NCBI GenBank assembly: GCA_910589395.1
Contig: CAJUTL010000008.1
Coordinates: 1 to 64,000 of the forward strand
DNA: 64,000 nt
DNA from: an uncultured Oscillospiraceae bacterium
GTDB taxonomy: Bacteria; Bacillota_A; Clostridia; Oscillospirales; Acutalibacteraceae
Direction: 5' to 3'
In this document: positions 16,337 through 24,996 of the stretch, piece after piece
Layout of the letters: every line of letters starts with the position of its first letter
Numbering within the stretch: the stretch's first letter is position 1
Notes under the pieces: generated by a model
Databases searched by the model: none
What the model was told of the DNA's origin: nothing
What the model saw: only the letters and a program-made list of their open reading frames with translations
Made by a program: the position numbers and the translations under genes

Positions 16337-18319
16337 TTATTTCTCCAGCATGGTCAAAAGCTCTTCCTCTGTGATCACGGGAATGCCGAGAGCAGTTGCC
16401 TTTTCCAGCTTGCTTCCGGCTTCCTCTCCTGCCAAAACATACCCTGTTTTTTTCGATACGGAGGAGCTTACCTTGCCGCCGTGCTTTTCGATCAATTCCG
16501 TCGCTTCCTTCCGCCCCATGCCCGGTAAAGTACCGGTCAGAACAAAGGTGATCCCCGCCAGCGCCGTTCCCTTGTTTTCCTGTCTGGCCTCCATGTTGAG
16601 CCCCAGCTTCTCGAGACGGGAAACCAGTGCCTGGGCGGATTCCCGTGAGAAAAATTCCACAATTTCCTTCGCCATGATCCCGCCGAAGCCATCGATCTGA
16701 GAAATCGCCTCTTCGTCAGCTTCGCGAATTTGCTCCATGCTGGGAAAAGCATTGCACAAAAGCTGGGCTGCTTTTGCACCGATATGGGGAATTCCCAGCG
16801 CAAAAATCAACCGGTAAAGATCGTTTCCCTTTGATTTTTCCAAAGCGCTCACAAGATTTTCCGCGCTCTTCTTTCCAAAACGCTCCAAACTCTCCAGCTG
16901 CTCCGCTTCCAACGTATAGAGATCGGCAGGAGAAGCAATGAGCCCGGCCTGCAAAAGCTGATCCAAGACCGCAGGGCCCAGGCCGTCGATATCCATGGCG
17001 TCCCGGGAAGCAAAGTGGATCAAATGCCGCAAAAGCTGAGCGGGACATTGCGGATTGACGCAGCGGGTAGCAGCCTCCCCTTCTGTGCGAAGCACCGGCT
17101 CCCCACAGGACGGACAGTTCTCCGGCAACTGAAAAGGCTCGGAAGCTTCGGGGTTCGCCACTACCAATACCACCTCGGGAATGATCTCTCCCGCTTTTCG
17201 CAGGATCACCCTGGAGCCGATGCGAACATCCTTTTCCGTAATAAAGTCCTGATTGTGCAAAGTAGCGCGGCTTACAGTAGTTCCCGCCAGCGTTACCGGT
17301 TCAAACCGCCCGGTAGGGGTAAGAACGCCGGTGCGGCCCACATTGATCTCAATATCCAAAAGCGTTGTTTCCTTTTCCTCCGGCGGATATTTGAAAGCTT
17401 CCGCCCACCGAGGAAATTTTGCCGTGCTGCCCAGTTCCTCCCGCTGGGAAAAATCGTTCACCTTTACAACAGCGCCATCGATGGGGAAATCAAACTCTCC
17501 CCGCTTTTCTCCAATCTCGCGAATAAAGGCGAGAATTTCCTCCATATCGCCGGAGCAGCAGGTCAAGGGCGGTACCGTAAAGCCCAGCTCCTTCAGCCGT
17601 TTCAGGGACTGGTCATGATAAGACAGGATTTCCCCCTGAATCTGCTGAACGTTGAACACGAAAATATCCAGCTCCCGCCCTGCCGTAACCTTCGGGTCCT
17701 TTTGCCGCAGAGATCCGGCGGCGGCGTTTCTGGGGTTCTTGAAGGGCTTTTCCTCCAAAAGCTCCTGGCGCTCGCAGAGCCGCTCAAAGCTGGCATCGGA
17801 CATATACACCTCGCCCCGCACCTCCAAAAAAGGAACGGGCTCCTTCAATTTTTTCGGCACGGTGCGGATTGTTCTGATATTTTCCGTTACGTCCTCCCCT
17901 GTTACGCCATCGCCGCGGGTAGAACCGCGGACAAAAATTCCGTCCCGGTATTCCAGAGCAACGGACAGGCCGTCAAATTTCGGTTCCACAACATATTGGG
18001 GATTTGGGATATCCCCCCGTACCCGATTGTCAAAGGCACGCAGTTCCTCCTCGGAAAAGGCATCGTGCAGGCTTTCCAGAGGCACCTCGTGCACCACAGG
18101 AGCAAAGGTATTATAGCCCGCTCCCCCCACCTTCTGCGTGGGGGAATCGGGCGTGACAAACTCCGGAAATTCCGCCTCCAGATCCTCCAGCTGCCGGTAG
18201 AGCATATCGTATTCGCGGTCGCTGATCTCGGGGTCGTCCTCCGTATAATACTTTTTACTGTGATAGCGGATCTGTTCTCTCAGCTTTTCCAGTTCTACAG
18301 CAGCTTCTTTTCTTTCCAT
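16337..18319 (-). CDS. ligA: NAD-dependent DNA ligase LigA
   Basis: This 660-residue enzyme has an N-terminal Ia domain, adenylation domain with the AMP-lysine motif EPKFDGLSVALEYRDG (about residues 113-129), OB fold, a four-cysteine zinc finger (CPSCGEP...RCVNPQCP), helix-hairpin-helix repeats and a C-terminal BRCT domain (LTGTLPGMGRKEATELIEKHGG). It seals nicks in replication and repair using NAD. The ATG at 18317-18319 follows GGAAAGGGA. The longer open frame to 18361 is rejected. It lies between the sporulation gene yunB and galK. Confidence 0.97.
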   Translation of the reverse strand: MERKEAAVELEKLREQIRYHSKKYYTEDDPEISDREYDMLYRQLEDLEAEFPEFVTPDSPTQKVGGAGYNTFAPVVHEVPLESLHDAFSEEELRAFDNRVRGDIPNPQYVVEPKFDGLSVALEYRDGIFVRGSTRGDGVTGEDVTENIRTIRTVPKKLKEPVPFLEVRGEVYMSDASFERLCERQELLEEKPFKNPRNAAAGSLRQKDPKVTAGRELDIFVFNVQQIQGEILSYHDQSLKRLKELGFTVPPLTCCSGDMEEILAFIREIGEKRGEFDFPIDGAVVKVNDFSQREELGSTAKFPRWAEAFKYPPEEKETTLLDIEINVGRTGVLTPTGRFEPVTLAGTTVSRATLHNQDFITEKDVRIGSRVILRKAGEIIPEVVLVVANPEASEPFQLPENCPSCGEPVLRTEGEAATRCVNPQCPAQLLRHLIHFASRDAMDIDGLGPAVLDQLLQAGLIASPADLYTLEAEQLESLERFGKKSAENLVSALEKSKGNDLYRLIFALGIPHIGAKAAQLLCNAFPSMEQIREADEEAISQIDGFGGIMAKEIVEFFSRESAQALVSRLEKLGLNMEARQENKGTALAGITFVLTGTLPGMGRKEATELIEKHGGKVSSSVSKKTGYVLAGEEAGSKLEKATALGIPVITEEELLTMLEK

Positions 18320-18402
18320 CGCGGTCCCTTTCCTTCCGTTCCTGAATGATATTTGGGGCACATTTACCCAAGTGCGGCAAAATATTTCTACGCAAGCACG
18401 CT

Positions 18403-19053
18403 TTACTTTCCTGTCAGCGCCACATTGGGTACTTCTCCTACTACAACAGTCTCCGCCAAAACCGTTTCCGTATGCTCCTCCACCAGCGCTTCAAACCGTT
18501 GCGACTGAGAATAGGCCCTGGCCGTCACCGCCATGGTGATGCGGTGACAGCTTTGGTTGACCCCCGCTGAACGGAATTCCGTTTGAAAAGATATATCGGC
18601 GGAGGTTTCCAGCTTCAGCTTTACCGGAACCTTGGGGCCGCGCCCGTTGAATACACCGATCTCTGTCAAGCTTCCCACAGGGATCCATGCGGTCACAGTG
18701 CCGTTCAAAGACTTCTCCAATCGGGACAGTACACCCGCCTTCAAGGCATTCAGCGCAGTCGTATTGGCGCTGACAGCAGAAATTTCTCCGCTCCCGGCCC
18801 GATCGATTGCTACAAGAACATTCTTCTCCGCCTGCAGCTCTTCATTCACCGCCTGGCTCATTTGAGAAAGAAGATAACTTCTGGCCGCCGTTTCCGTAAG
18901 CTCCTGCGAAACGGAGAAAAGACCGATCTCCGCTACTGTTTCTCCGGAAAACAGCAGCAGCAAAACCGCAATCAAAAGCTTTTTTACCAGCTTTCTTCTC
19001 CCAGCCGGAGAACGATAACGAGCCGGAAAATACCGATTCCATATGTATCGCAC
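18403..19053 (-). CDS. yunB: Sporulation protein YunB
   Basis: This 217-residue protein has an arginine-rich N-terminus, one membrane segment (about residues 25-42) and an external YunB domain (NTTALNALKAGVLSRLEKSL, VPVGSLTEIGVFNGRGPKVPVKLKLE-like strand region, about residues 90-165). In B. subtilis yunB is made in the mother cell and is needed for normal spore formation; its biochemical role is unknown. No ATG fits. I chose GTG 19051-19053, five bases after GGGGTGG; a TTG at 19086 is possible. It sits between maf and ligA. Confidence 0.85.
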   Translation of the reverse strand: MRYIWNRYFPARYRSPAGRRKLVKKLLIAVLLLLFSGETVAEIGLFSVSQELTETAARSYLLSQMSQAVNEELQAEKNVLVAIDRAGSGEISAVSANTTALNALKAGVLSRLEKSLNGTVTAWIPVGSLTEIGVFNGRGPKVPVKLKLETSADISFQTEFRSAGVNQSCHRITMAVTARAYSQSQRFEALVEEHTETVLAETVVVGEVPNVALTGK

Positions 19054-19108
19054 AAAACCACCCCACTGTTTTATACTACACAGCAAGGATGATTTTTGTG
19101 CGCCATTT

Positions 19109-19687
19109 CTAACCGGGTTCCAGCCCCTTCAGGCGACGAAGCGTTTCTGCTACAGGCAGCCCGACAATATTCGAATAATCTCCGCAGATAGATCGTACCA
19201 GCGTTACACCCTTTCCCTCAATCCCATAGGAGCCGGCCCGGCCGCGAGATTCGCCCATGGCGACATACTCCGCGATTTCTTCCTCTGTTAACCGGTAAAA
19301 GGTGACCTGGGTTACGCTGTGAAACACCTCTTTCTGTTTCCCGGAAAGCAGGCATACGCCGGTAAAGATCTCATGCGTCCTTCCGGAAAGCCTGCGGAGC
19401 ATGGATCTCGCGGCCTCATCGTTTTCCGGCTTTCCCAAAATCAGCCCATCGATGCTCACAACGGAATCCGCCGAGATCACCGTGCTTTCCGGGCGCAGCT
19501 GAAACACCGCCTCGCCTTTCCGTTGTGCCAAGCACTCCACCGTTTGCGCAGGGGTGTACCCCGGCGGCACCGTTTCCTCCACGCCGGAAACGAATACCTC
19601 AAATTCCACCCCCGCCCGCTCCAAAAGCATTTTCCGGCTGGGAGAGGCCGAAGCGAGGATCAAGTGCTTATTCGCCGTCAAATCCAT
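19109..19687 (-). CDS. maf: Maf-like nucleoside triphosphate pyrophosphatase
   Basis: This 192-residue protein has the N-terminal Maf signature ILASASPSRKMLLERAG, the catalytic-acid region VISADSVVSIDG and the GKPENDEAARSMLRRLSG loop. Maf proteins hydrolyse dTTP/UTP or modified pyrimidine nucleotides and are linked to septum arrest. The start ATG at 19685-19687 lies inside the last codons of galE (20-base overlap), which indicates coupled translation. It is followed 55 bases later by yunB. Confidence 0.93.
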   Translation of the reverse strand: MDLTANKHLILASASPSRKMLLERAGVEFEVFVSGVEETVPPGYTPAQTVECLAQRKGEAVFQLRPESTVISADSVVSIDGLILGKPENDEAARSMLRRLSGRTHEIFTGVCLLSGKQKEVFHSVTQVTFYRLTEEEIAEYVAMGESRGRAGSYGIEGKGVTLVRSICGDYSNIVGLPVAETLRRLKGLEPG

Positions 19688-20687
19688 TGGGATTCATCCT
19701 TTGCCAGCGCCAGGAATCGGCGCACATATCGTCAAGAGTCTTTTCTGCCTTCCAGCCCAGCTCCTCCCAGGCCTTGGTGCAGTCCGCATAGCACGCCGGG
19801 ATATCGCCGGGCCGTCTGCTATCGATCACATAGGGGATCTCTTTGCCGACAGCCCTGGAAAAGGCCTCTATCATTTCCAGCACAGAATAGCCCTTGCCCG
19901 TTCCCAAATTGTATACCTTCAGCCCACAGGCTCCTTTTTCAAAAAGCTTCAGGGCCGCCGCATGGCCTTTCGCCAAATCCACCACGTGAATATAATCTCT
20001 CACGCCTGTGCCGTCCGGCGTAGGATAGTCATTGCCGAACACATGCACCTTTTCCCGCTTACCAACGGCGGTTTGGGTGATATAGGGAACCAGATTATTG
20101 GGGATCCCGTTGGGATCCTCTCCAATTTTTCCGCTTTCATGGGCGCCTACCGGGTTAAAATAGCGAAGCAGAATAGGATTGAATTCCGGATCGGCATGGG
20201 CGCAGTCTGTAAGGATCCGTTCGATCATCAGCTTTGTGGCGCCGTAAGGATTCGTGGTGGAAAGAGGAAAATCCTCCCGGATCGGCACAGAGGCCGGATC
20301 TCCGTATACCGTGGCGGAGGAACTGAACACAAAATTGTGAACGCTGAATTCCCGCATGGCCTGCAGCAGAGAAAGCGTGGACTCCAAATTGTTTTGATAA
20401 TACCGCAGCGGGATAGCTACCGATTCCCCCACCGCCTTCAGTCCGGCAAAGTGGATCACAGCGTCGATCTTTTCCTTTTGGAACACTTCCCGCATTTTCT
20501 GAAGGTCGCAAACATCATATTCATAGAACGTCACTTGCTTTCCGCTGAGCTCTTCGATCCGCTCTACCGCCACGCACTTGCTGTTGCACAGGTTATCTAC
20601 GATCACTACATCGTACCCCTGCTCCAGCAAAACAATGGAGGTATGGCTGCCGATATACCCGGCGCCGCCGGTCACTAAAATTTTCAC
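19668..20687 (-). CDS. galE: UDP-glucose 4-epimerase
   Basis: This 339-residue extended SDR has the NAD motif TGGAGYIGSH at the N-terminus, the Ser/Thr of SSSATVYGD, and the catalytic YxxxK in NPYGATKLM. It interconverts UDP-galactose and UDP-glucose. The GTG at 20685-20687 gives the canonical start (VKILVTGGAGYIGSH) with GGAAAGGA at 8-9 bases. An ATG at 20708 would put the SD inside the gene. It is the first gene of galE-maf-yunB-ligA-galK, with a TATAAT promoter 74 bases upstream. Confidence 0.94.
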   Translation of the reverse strand: MKILVTGGAGYIGSHTSIVLLEQGYDVVIVDNLCNSKCVAVERIEELSGKQVTFYEYDVCDLQKMREVFQKEKIDAVIHFAGLKAVGESVAIPLRYYQNNLESTLSLLQAMREFSVHNFVFSSSATVYGDPASVPIREDFPLSTTNPYGATKLMIERILTDCAHADPEFNPILLRYFNPVGAHESGKIGEDPNGIPNNLVPYITQTAVGKREKVHVFGNDYPTPDGTGVRDYIHVVDLAKGHAAALKLFEKGACGLKVYNLGTGKGYSVLEMIEAFSRAVGKEIPYVIDSRRPGDIPACYADCTKAWEELGWKAEKTLDDMCADSWRWQRMNPNGFDGE

Positions 20688-20760
20688 CGTGAAATCATCC
20701 TTTCCCATCGCTGCGTCATATCTTGTTTTTCCCGTACACGTACCTTTCCGATACAACCCC

Positions 20761-20789
20761 ATTATAAGAAATCCCTCAGGAAAACACAA
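20761..20789 (-). promoter_or_regulatory. Probable sigma-A promoter of galE-maf-yunB-ligA-galK
   Basis: On the minus strand TTGTGT (20784-20789) is followed after 17 bases by a perfect TATAAT (20761-20766), about 74 bases before the galE start. The -35 is weak. I see no clear operator. Confidence 0.55.
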
Positions 20790-21079
20790 GAGATTCCGAC
20801 CAGGAAGGCAAAATATTATTGAAACAGCGCAAGATAAGAAAGGTTTTCGATATACAAAGGTTTTTGACTGGGTAAGCAAAATGCTGTTACTCATGCGAAA
20901 TACTATTCGGTTGTTGGCACAATCAACACCTTAAAGAAATGCCAAAACTTTCTATAACTTTAGAAAGTTTGGATTTTAGGAACTTTCTTAAAACTTTTTC
21001 ATTATTCACTCTAACCTCTAACTTCCCAAAAATCGACCCATCCTCTTAGTGAAAAGCGAAGATTGAATAGTGAAAAAGT
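20790..21079. other. Non-coding AT-rich gap between galE promoter and tRNA-Ser terminator
   Basis: I find no gene here. There is a small hairpin aaactttcta / tagaaagttt at 20945-20970. The stretch 20998-21075 has low-complexity text of the gtgaatagtgaaaa kind, also seen in other gaps of this window. Confidence 0.5.
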
Positions 21080-21118
21080 AAAAATCGACAAGCCTCTAAA
21101 AGCGGCTTGTCGATTTTT
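21080..21118 (-). terminator. Terminator of the tRNA-Ser pair
   Basis: The perfect 15-bp stem aaaaatcgacaagcc / ggcttgtcgattttt (21080-21094 and 21104-21118) has a 9-base loop. It directly abuts the CCA end of tRNA-Ser(GCT) and ends in a T run on the minus strand. Confidence 0.85.
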
Positions 21119-21207
21119 GGCGGAGAAGGAGGGATTTGAACCCTCGCGCCAGTTTCCCGACCTACTCCCTTAGCAGGGGAGCCCCTTCACCACTTGGGTA
21201 CTTCTCC
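21118..21207 (-). tRNA. tRNA-Ser(GCT)
   Basis: The 90 bases include an encoded CCA. The acceptor stem is GGAGAAG/CTTCTCC. The anticodon loop CTGCTAA gives anticodon GCT (codons AGC/AGU), with a long class-II variable arm and GGGTTCAAATCCC T-arm. It reads behind tRNA-Ser(TGA), 51 bases upstream, and ends at a strong terminator. Confidence 0.95.
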
Positions 21208-21258
21208 AGGGGTGGTATTATATAAGCAAGCTGGCTTGCGCCTTGCAAAGCTGTCAGG

Positions 21259-21347
21259 TGGCGGAGAGGAAGAGATTCGAACTCTTGGTCCCTTGCGGGA
21301 TCACTAGTTTTCAAGACTAGCTCCTTAAACCACTCGGACACCTCTCC
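21259..21347 (-). tRNA. tRNA-Ser(TGA)
   Basis: The 89 bases include an encoded CCA. The acceptor is GGAGAGG/CCTCTCC. The anticodon stem CTAGT/ACTAG with loop CTTGAAA gives anticodon TGA (UCN codons), with a long variable arm with the GATCCCGCAAGGGACC hairpin. It is transcribed first in a two-tRNA unit. Confidence 0.95.
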
Positions 21348-21362
21348 ATATCCAGTGCGGGT

Positions 21363-21395
21363 ATTATACTACCACAATCTCCCTGCAAATGTCAA
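21363..21395 (-). promoter_or_regulatory. Promoter of the tRNA-Ser pair
   Basis: On the minus strand a perfect TTGACA (21390-21395) is followed after 18 bases by TAGTAT (21366-21371), which merges into TATAAT (21363-21368). It lies 16 bases before the first tRNA base. Confidence 0.75.
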
Positions 21396-21424
21396 TCCTT
21401 TTTCGGTATTTTTTCGCCGGGAGA

Positions 21425-21802
21425 TCAAAACTCCGTTTTCTTGCAGATCTCGCACAGGGCCATGGCCGGTAGCGCGAGGCCGCACCACAAGAGAGAATAC
21501 GGCAAACAGATCTGCCCCATCACATTCATAGGCATATCGGAATAGTCCCATACATTGCAGCCCATCAGATCATTGAAAATGAGGCCTGTAGCCATCTCCA
21601 CGCCTGTAATGATAGCGGAACCAGTCACACAGCGAAAGGAAAGCCTTCTTCCTCTCATTTTTTCACAGCATACCTTATTGATCAAATATAAACACAGGCC
21701 GCCTGCCAGCGCCATGGAATAATGGGTCCTTCCCCGCCAGATCATTTCCAAGGTGGGATAGGCGCAACTTCCCGTCAAAAAAATCAAGCCTTCTTTACTC
21801 AC
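21425..21802 (-). CDS. CmpB-like putative ABC-transporter-associated membrane protein
   Basis: This 125-residue protein has about four membrane segments and motifs of the PF06541 (CmpB-like) group: YPTLEMIWRGRTHYSM near residues 15-30, AGGLCLYLINKV, and ITGVEMATGLIFND with NVWDYSDMPMN. The family is annotated as putative ABC permease but its real function is not established. The start is GTG (21800-21802), six bases after GGAGGT; no ATG fits the conserved N-terminus. It lies alone between the serine tRNAs and a nucleotidyltransferase. Confidence 0.7.
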   Translation of the reverse strand: MSKEGLIFLTGSCAYPTLEMIWRGRTHYSMALAGGLCLYLINKVCCEKMRGRRLSFRCVTGSAIITGVEMATGLIFNDLMGCNVWDYSDMPMNVMGQICLPYSLLWCGLALPAMALCEICKKTEF

Positions 21803-21896
21803 AAGCTACCTCCGCCGAAAATGGTGAAAGTAGTATTGCCCGACAGAAAAGCAATTAACCGTCAAAGAGTTCTTTACCGGAAAATCCCAGCAAAGC

Positions 21897-22676
21897 TTAC
21901 TGTGTGTCTGACAACCTGATTTCCCGCTCTAAAACATCGGCAAAGCTTTGAATTTCTTTCCCAAGGCCGCCGCACCAGCGCCGCCACTGGGTCTCCTCAT
22001 GAAACAAATAAGGATTTTTCCGCAGCAGCAAGGCTTTACGCAATACTTCCGGGTTCGGGCAAAACTGATTTTCCAGCGCCCATTCGCCTGCCGCTGTTTT
22101 CGCGATCACTGTTCCGCTGCGAAGCGTGTAAAGACAGCGCGCAATGTCAAAAAGCCACCCGCAGGAATACAGGGTTTCCCCTGTTTCTGAAGCATGCTCC
22201 CGAATACCGTGATAATGAGCTACCACTCCCTTTCGCAGCTTCTCAAAGGTCGGCAGCTTTCCCTGACCGCGCCGGTCTGTTCCGCAAAGCGGTATGCCGT
22301 TTTGCAAAAGCTCGTACAGCGAAAAGCAGTCCAAGGTAAATTCGGAACGAATGCGCTGGCCGCTGGTTCCCCAATACACAGCTCTGGAAGGCTCTTCCTT
22401 CCAAAAGGCCTCTTCCCACAAAATACCGCCTTCAAAGGTGCGGTAAACCGGATCTTTCCGGCTGCTTTGAAGTTTTTGCCGCAGCTCCAAAAGGGTTCCT
22501 GCTTCCTGCTCAGAAAGCGGCTGTTCTGTCAGGCAGAGAAAATCAATGTCGCTCCAGCCGGGCTTATAGTCGTTCAGCGCAACAGAGCCAAAGAGATAGC
22601 AGGATACGGGATAAGCAAGGATCGATCGAATCTCTTCACACAGGCGATCACATTTTTCTCGCAGCGTCTGTTCCAT
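21897..22676 (-). CDS. Nucleotidyltransferase of the aminoglycoside adenylyltransferase type
   Basis: This 259-residue protein has a polymerase-beta-type nucleotidyltransferase motif (CYLFGSVALNDYKPGWSDIDF: GS then DxD, about residues 28-48) and a helical C-terminal domain of the ANT(9)/DUF4111 kind. Such proteins adenylylate aminoglycosides such as streptomycin or spectinomycin, but many chromosomal relatives have unknown substrates. I would not call resistance from sequence alone. It has RBS AAGGAG before its ATG and is divergent from the Gfo/Idh gene. Confidence 0.7.
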   Translation of the reverse strand: MEQTLREKCDRLCEEIRSILAYPVSCYLFGSVALNDYKPGWSDIDFLCLTEQPLSEQEAGTLLELRQKLQSSRKDPVYRTFEGGILWEEAFWKEEPSRAVYWGTSGQRIRSEFTLDCFSLYELLQNGIPLCGTDRRGQGKLPTFEKLRKGVVAHYHGIREHASETGETLYSCGWLFDIARCLYTLRSGTVIAKTAAGEWALENQFCPNPEVLRKALLLRKNPYLFHEETQWRRWCGGLGKEIQSFADVLEREIRLSDTQ

Positions 22677-22726
22677 GGGTTTTCTCCTTCCGATAATGAG
22701 ATACTTTGTTTTAGTATATCAAAATT

Positions 22727-22848
22727 CAGAAGCTTCTGCAAGAACAAGCGGCGCTCAAAATCAGCATAAAATGGCATAAACATACCAGATTCTGGCAGGA
22801 AATCACGCAATAAAAAAGCTATCATTGTCATAGAATCAGGTTCTGATA
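22727..22848. promoter_or_regulatory. Candidate operator region between divergent genes
   Basis: There is a perfect 12-bp palindrome, cagaagcttctg (22727-22738), and two related direct repeats, cagattctggca (22786-22797) and caggttctgata (22837-22848), 51 bases apart. They lie upstream of the dehydrogenase/isomerase/AraC unit and could be sites for the AraC regulator encoded at 24997. This is inference only. Confidence 0.3.
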
Positions 22849-22871
22849 CAGAAAAGAAAGGGTGTGCTCAC

Positions 22872-24080
22872 ATGGAAAGCAAAAAGCCGGTAAAGGTCGC
22901 AATGATCGGCGTTGGCGCCATCAGCGGTATTTACCTGCAAAACATCACGAATACCTTTCGGGAAGTAGAGCTTACAGGTTTGTGCGATCTCATCCCGGAG
23001 CGGGCGGAAAAGGGTGCCGCTTATGTAACAGGCGAGATCGAAAAGGGTGCGCAGGCGCCCCGGCCAAAAATCTACCGGGATATGTTTGAAGCCTTTAACG
23101 ACCCTGAGGTGGAGGTCATACTGAATCTTACCAGGCCCTATGAGCATTTTGAGGTAACGAAGCAGGCCCTGCTTCACGGGAAGCATGTCTACTCTGAAAA
23201 GCCTTTGGGCGTGGATATGGAGGAAGCGAACGAGCTGATCTCTCTGGCCGAGGAGCACGGACTGCTGTTAGGCGGCGCACCGGATACCTTTATGGGTGCC
23301 GGGGTCCAAACCGCCCGCAGGCTTATAGAGGACGGTATGATCGGTGAGCTTGTGGGAGCCAGCTGCGCCATGGTATGCCACGGACACGAGACCTGGCACC
23401 CGGATCCTGAGTTTTACTACAAACGGGGCGGCGGCCCCATGCTGGATATGGGCCCATATTACATTACCGCCCTGGTTCAGCTTTTGGGAGAAGCAAAAGG
23501 CGTAATGGGAATGACAAAAAAGTCCTTTCCCCAGCGGCTGATCACTTCGGAACCCCACCGCGGAGAAATCATTGATGTGGACGTAGATACTTATCTTGCG
23601 GGAATGATCGAATTTTCCAGTGGGGCAATCGCCCAGGTGTTCACCACCTTCGATGTTCATTACACCGCCCAGGCCCGGTTTGAGGTATACGGCACCAAAG
23701 GCAGCCTAATGGTGCCCGATCCCAACACCTTCGGCGGGCCGGTGCTGCTTCTGCGCCCGGAAGACGCTGCCGCGGCCCCCAAAACCGATCCGGGACTGGC
23801 CCGGCATGGCGTGCCGGATTTTTACGCAGGCTGGAAGGAAATGCCTCTGCTTTATGACTATGCGGAAAACAGCCGGGGCCTGGGGCTTGCGGATCTGTGC
23901 AAAGCGCTGCGCACTGGGCGGGAGCACCGGGCAAATTACCAGCAGCAGCGCCATGTGCTGGAGCTCATGACAGACTTCTCCCGTTCCTGTGAGGCAAAAG
24001 CCTATCTTCCCCTGCAAACGCACTATTCCCCCTCGGCACTGATGAAAAACAATCCCATGCACGGCATTTTAGACGATTGA
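22872..24080 (+). CDS. Gfo/Idh/MocA family oxidoreductase
   Basis: This 402-residue NAD(P)-dependent dehydrogenase has an N-terminal Rossmann motif (AMIGVGAISGIYLQN), the catalytic-lysine motif YSEKPLGVD (about residues 98-106) and the C-terminal beta-sheet domain (GGGPMLDMGPYYITALVQLLG). The family oxidises or reduces sugars, inositols and sugar nucleotides. The substrate is not predictable from motifs. It is the first gene of a three-gene plus-strand unit with a sugar-phosphate isomerase-like gene and an AraC regulator, so a carbohydrate or inositol catabolic role is likely. RBS AAAGGGTG lies before the ATG. Confidence 0.88.
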   Translation: MESKKPVKVAMIGVGAISGIYLQNITNTFREVELTGLCDLIPERAEKGAAYVTGEIEKGAQAPRPKIYRDMFEAFNDPEVEVILNLTRPYEHFEVTKQALLHGKHVYSEKPLGVDMEEANELISLAEEHGLLLGGAPDTFMGAGVQTARRLIEDGMIGELVGASCAMVCHGHETWHPDPEFYYKRGGGPMLDMGPYYITALVQLLGEAKGVMGMTKKSFPQRLITSEPHRGEIIDVDVDTYLAGMIEFSSGAIAQVFTTFDVHYTAQARFEVYGTKGSLMVPDPNTFGGPVLLLRPEDAAAAPKTDPGLARHGVPDFYAGWKEMPLLYDYAENSRGLGLADLCKALRTGREHRANYQQQRHVLELMTDFSRSCEAKAYLPLQTHYSPSALMKNNPMHGILDD

Positions 24081-24134
24081 TTTTACGAAGCGGCTATAGT
24101 ATACTATAAATCACTCAGAAAAGGATGAAAAATA

Positions 24135-24959
24135 ATGAAAGCAGCATACACAGGCTGGACCTGGATCCATGGCGATGAAGAAACCGCCAAAAAGCAGTTG
24201 GAGCAATCCTTCCGGGAATGCAAATTTTTGGGCTACGATACCGTGGAAAATTTTGCGTTTATCCGCGATTATTACAAGAATGACCCCAGCGAGCTGAAAA
24301 AGCTGGCGGCCTCCTGCGGCGTGGAGCTGGTAAACCTTTACGGCCATTTTTCTCTGGACGTGGAAGCTTCCTTAAAAACCGCCATGGAGCAGGTGGATTT
24401 TCTGGCGGAGATCGGCGGTACCTGGTATAACTGCCAGCACGGCGGCTTTGGTGAGGCGCCCTTTGAACGGCCCACTGATCCCGCGATGCTCGATCTCATT
24501 TGTGAGATCGCAAACAGGCTGGGAGCCTATGCAAAGGAAAAGGGCGTTACCGTATGCTTCCACCCCCACTACGGCACCTGCGTGTTCAGTCAAAGTGATA
24601 TTGATTATTTTGCCGCCCATACCGATCCCGCTTTTGTTTCCTTCTGCTTTGATACCGCCCATACCACTCTGGCCGGGATGGACCCCGCGGCGCTGATCCG
24701 CCAATACGGCAGCCGTGTTGCCTACATGCATTTGAAGGACGTGGATACTTATGCTCTTTCCAAGGCGGAGGGACAGGCAAAGATGGCCTCCTTCCGAGCT
24801 CTGGGCCACGGCACTGTGGATTTTCCCGCTGTGAAGGCCGCGCTGGAGGAAGCGGGTTATGACGGTGTGCTCTGTGTTGAGCTTGATCGCCCTGAGGTCT
24901 GCAATTTCCATTCCGCTGAAGTATCCCGCATTTATTTAAGAGACGTTTTAAGAATATAA
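24135..24959 (+). CDS. Xylose-isomerase-like TIM-barrel sugar isomerase/epimerase
   Basis: This 274-residue TIM-barrel protein of the AP_endonuc_2 family has candidate metal ligands in TVCFHPHYG, FCFDTAHTTL (D and H), AYMHLKDVD and CVELDRPE, the pattern of IolE/IolI, hydroxypyruvate isomerase and tagatose/psicose epimerases. It lacks a signal peptide. It follows the Gfo/Idh gene by 54 bases with AAAGGATG before its ATG. The pair resembles inositol- or keto-sugar-degrading modules; which one cannot be decided without phylogeny. Confidence 0.85.
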   Translation: MKAAYTGWTWIHGDEETAKKQLEQSFRECKFLGYDTVENFAFIRDYYKNDPSELKKLAASCGVELVNLYGHFSLDVEASLKTAMEQVDFLAEIGGTWYNCQHGGFGEAPFERPTDPAMLDLICEIANRLGAYAKEKGVTVCFHPHYGTCVFSQSDIDYFAAHTDPAFVSFCFDTAHTTLAGMDPAALIRQYGSRVAYMHLKDVDTYALSKAEGQAKMASFRALGHGTVDFPAVKAALEEAGYDGVLCVELDRPEVCNFHSAEVSRIYLRDVLRI

Positions 24960-24996
24960 ACCCGGCACAATATGGCCCGGGAAAGGAGAAAAGCCT

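Noticed and set aside
21897..22676. Calling the nucleotidyltransferase an antibiotic-resistance gene
   Set aside because: Motifs show only the fold; no mobile context or close named match can be shown from sequence alone.
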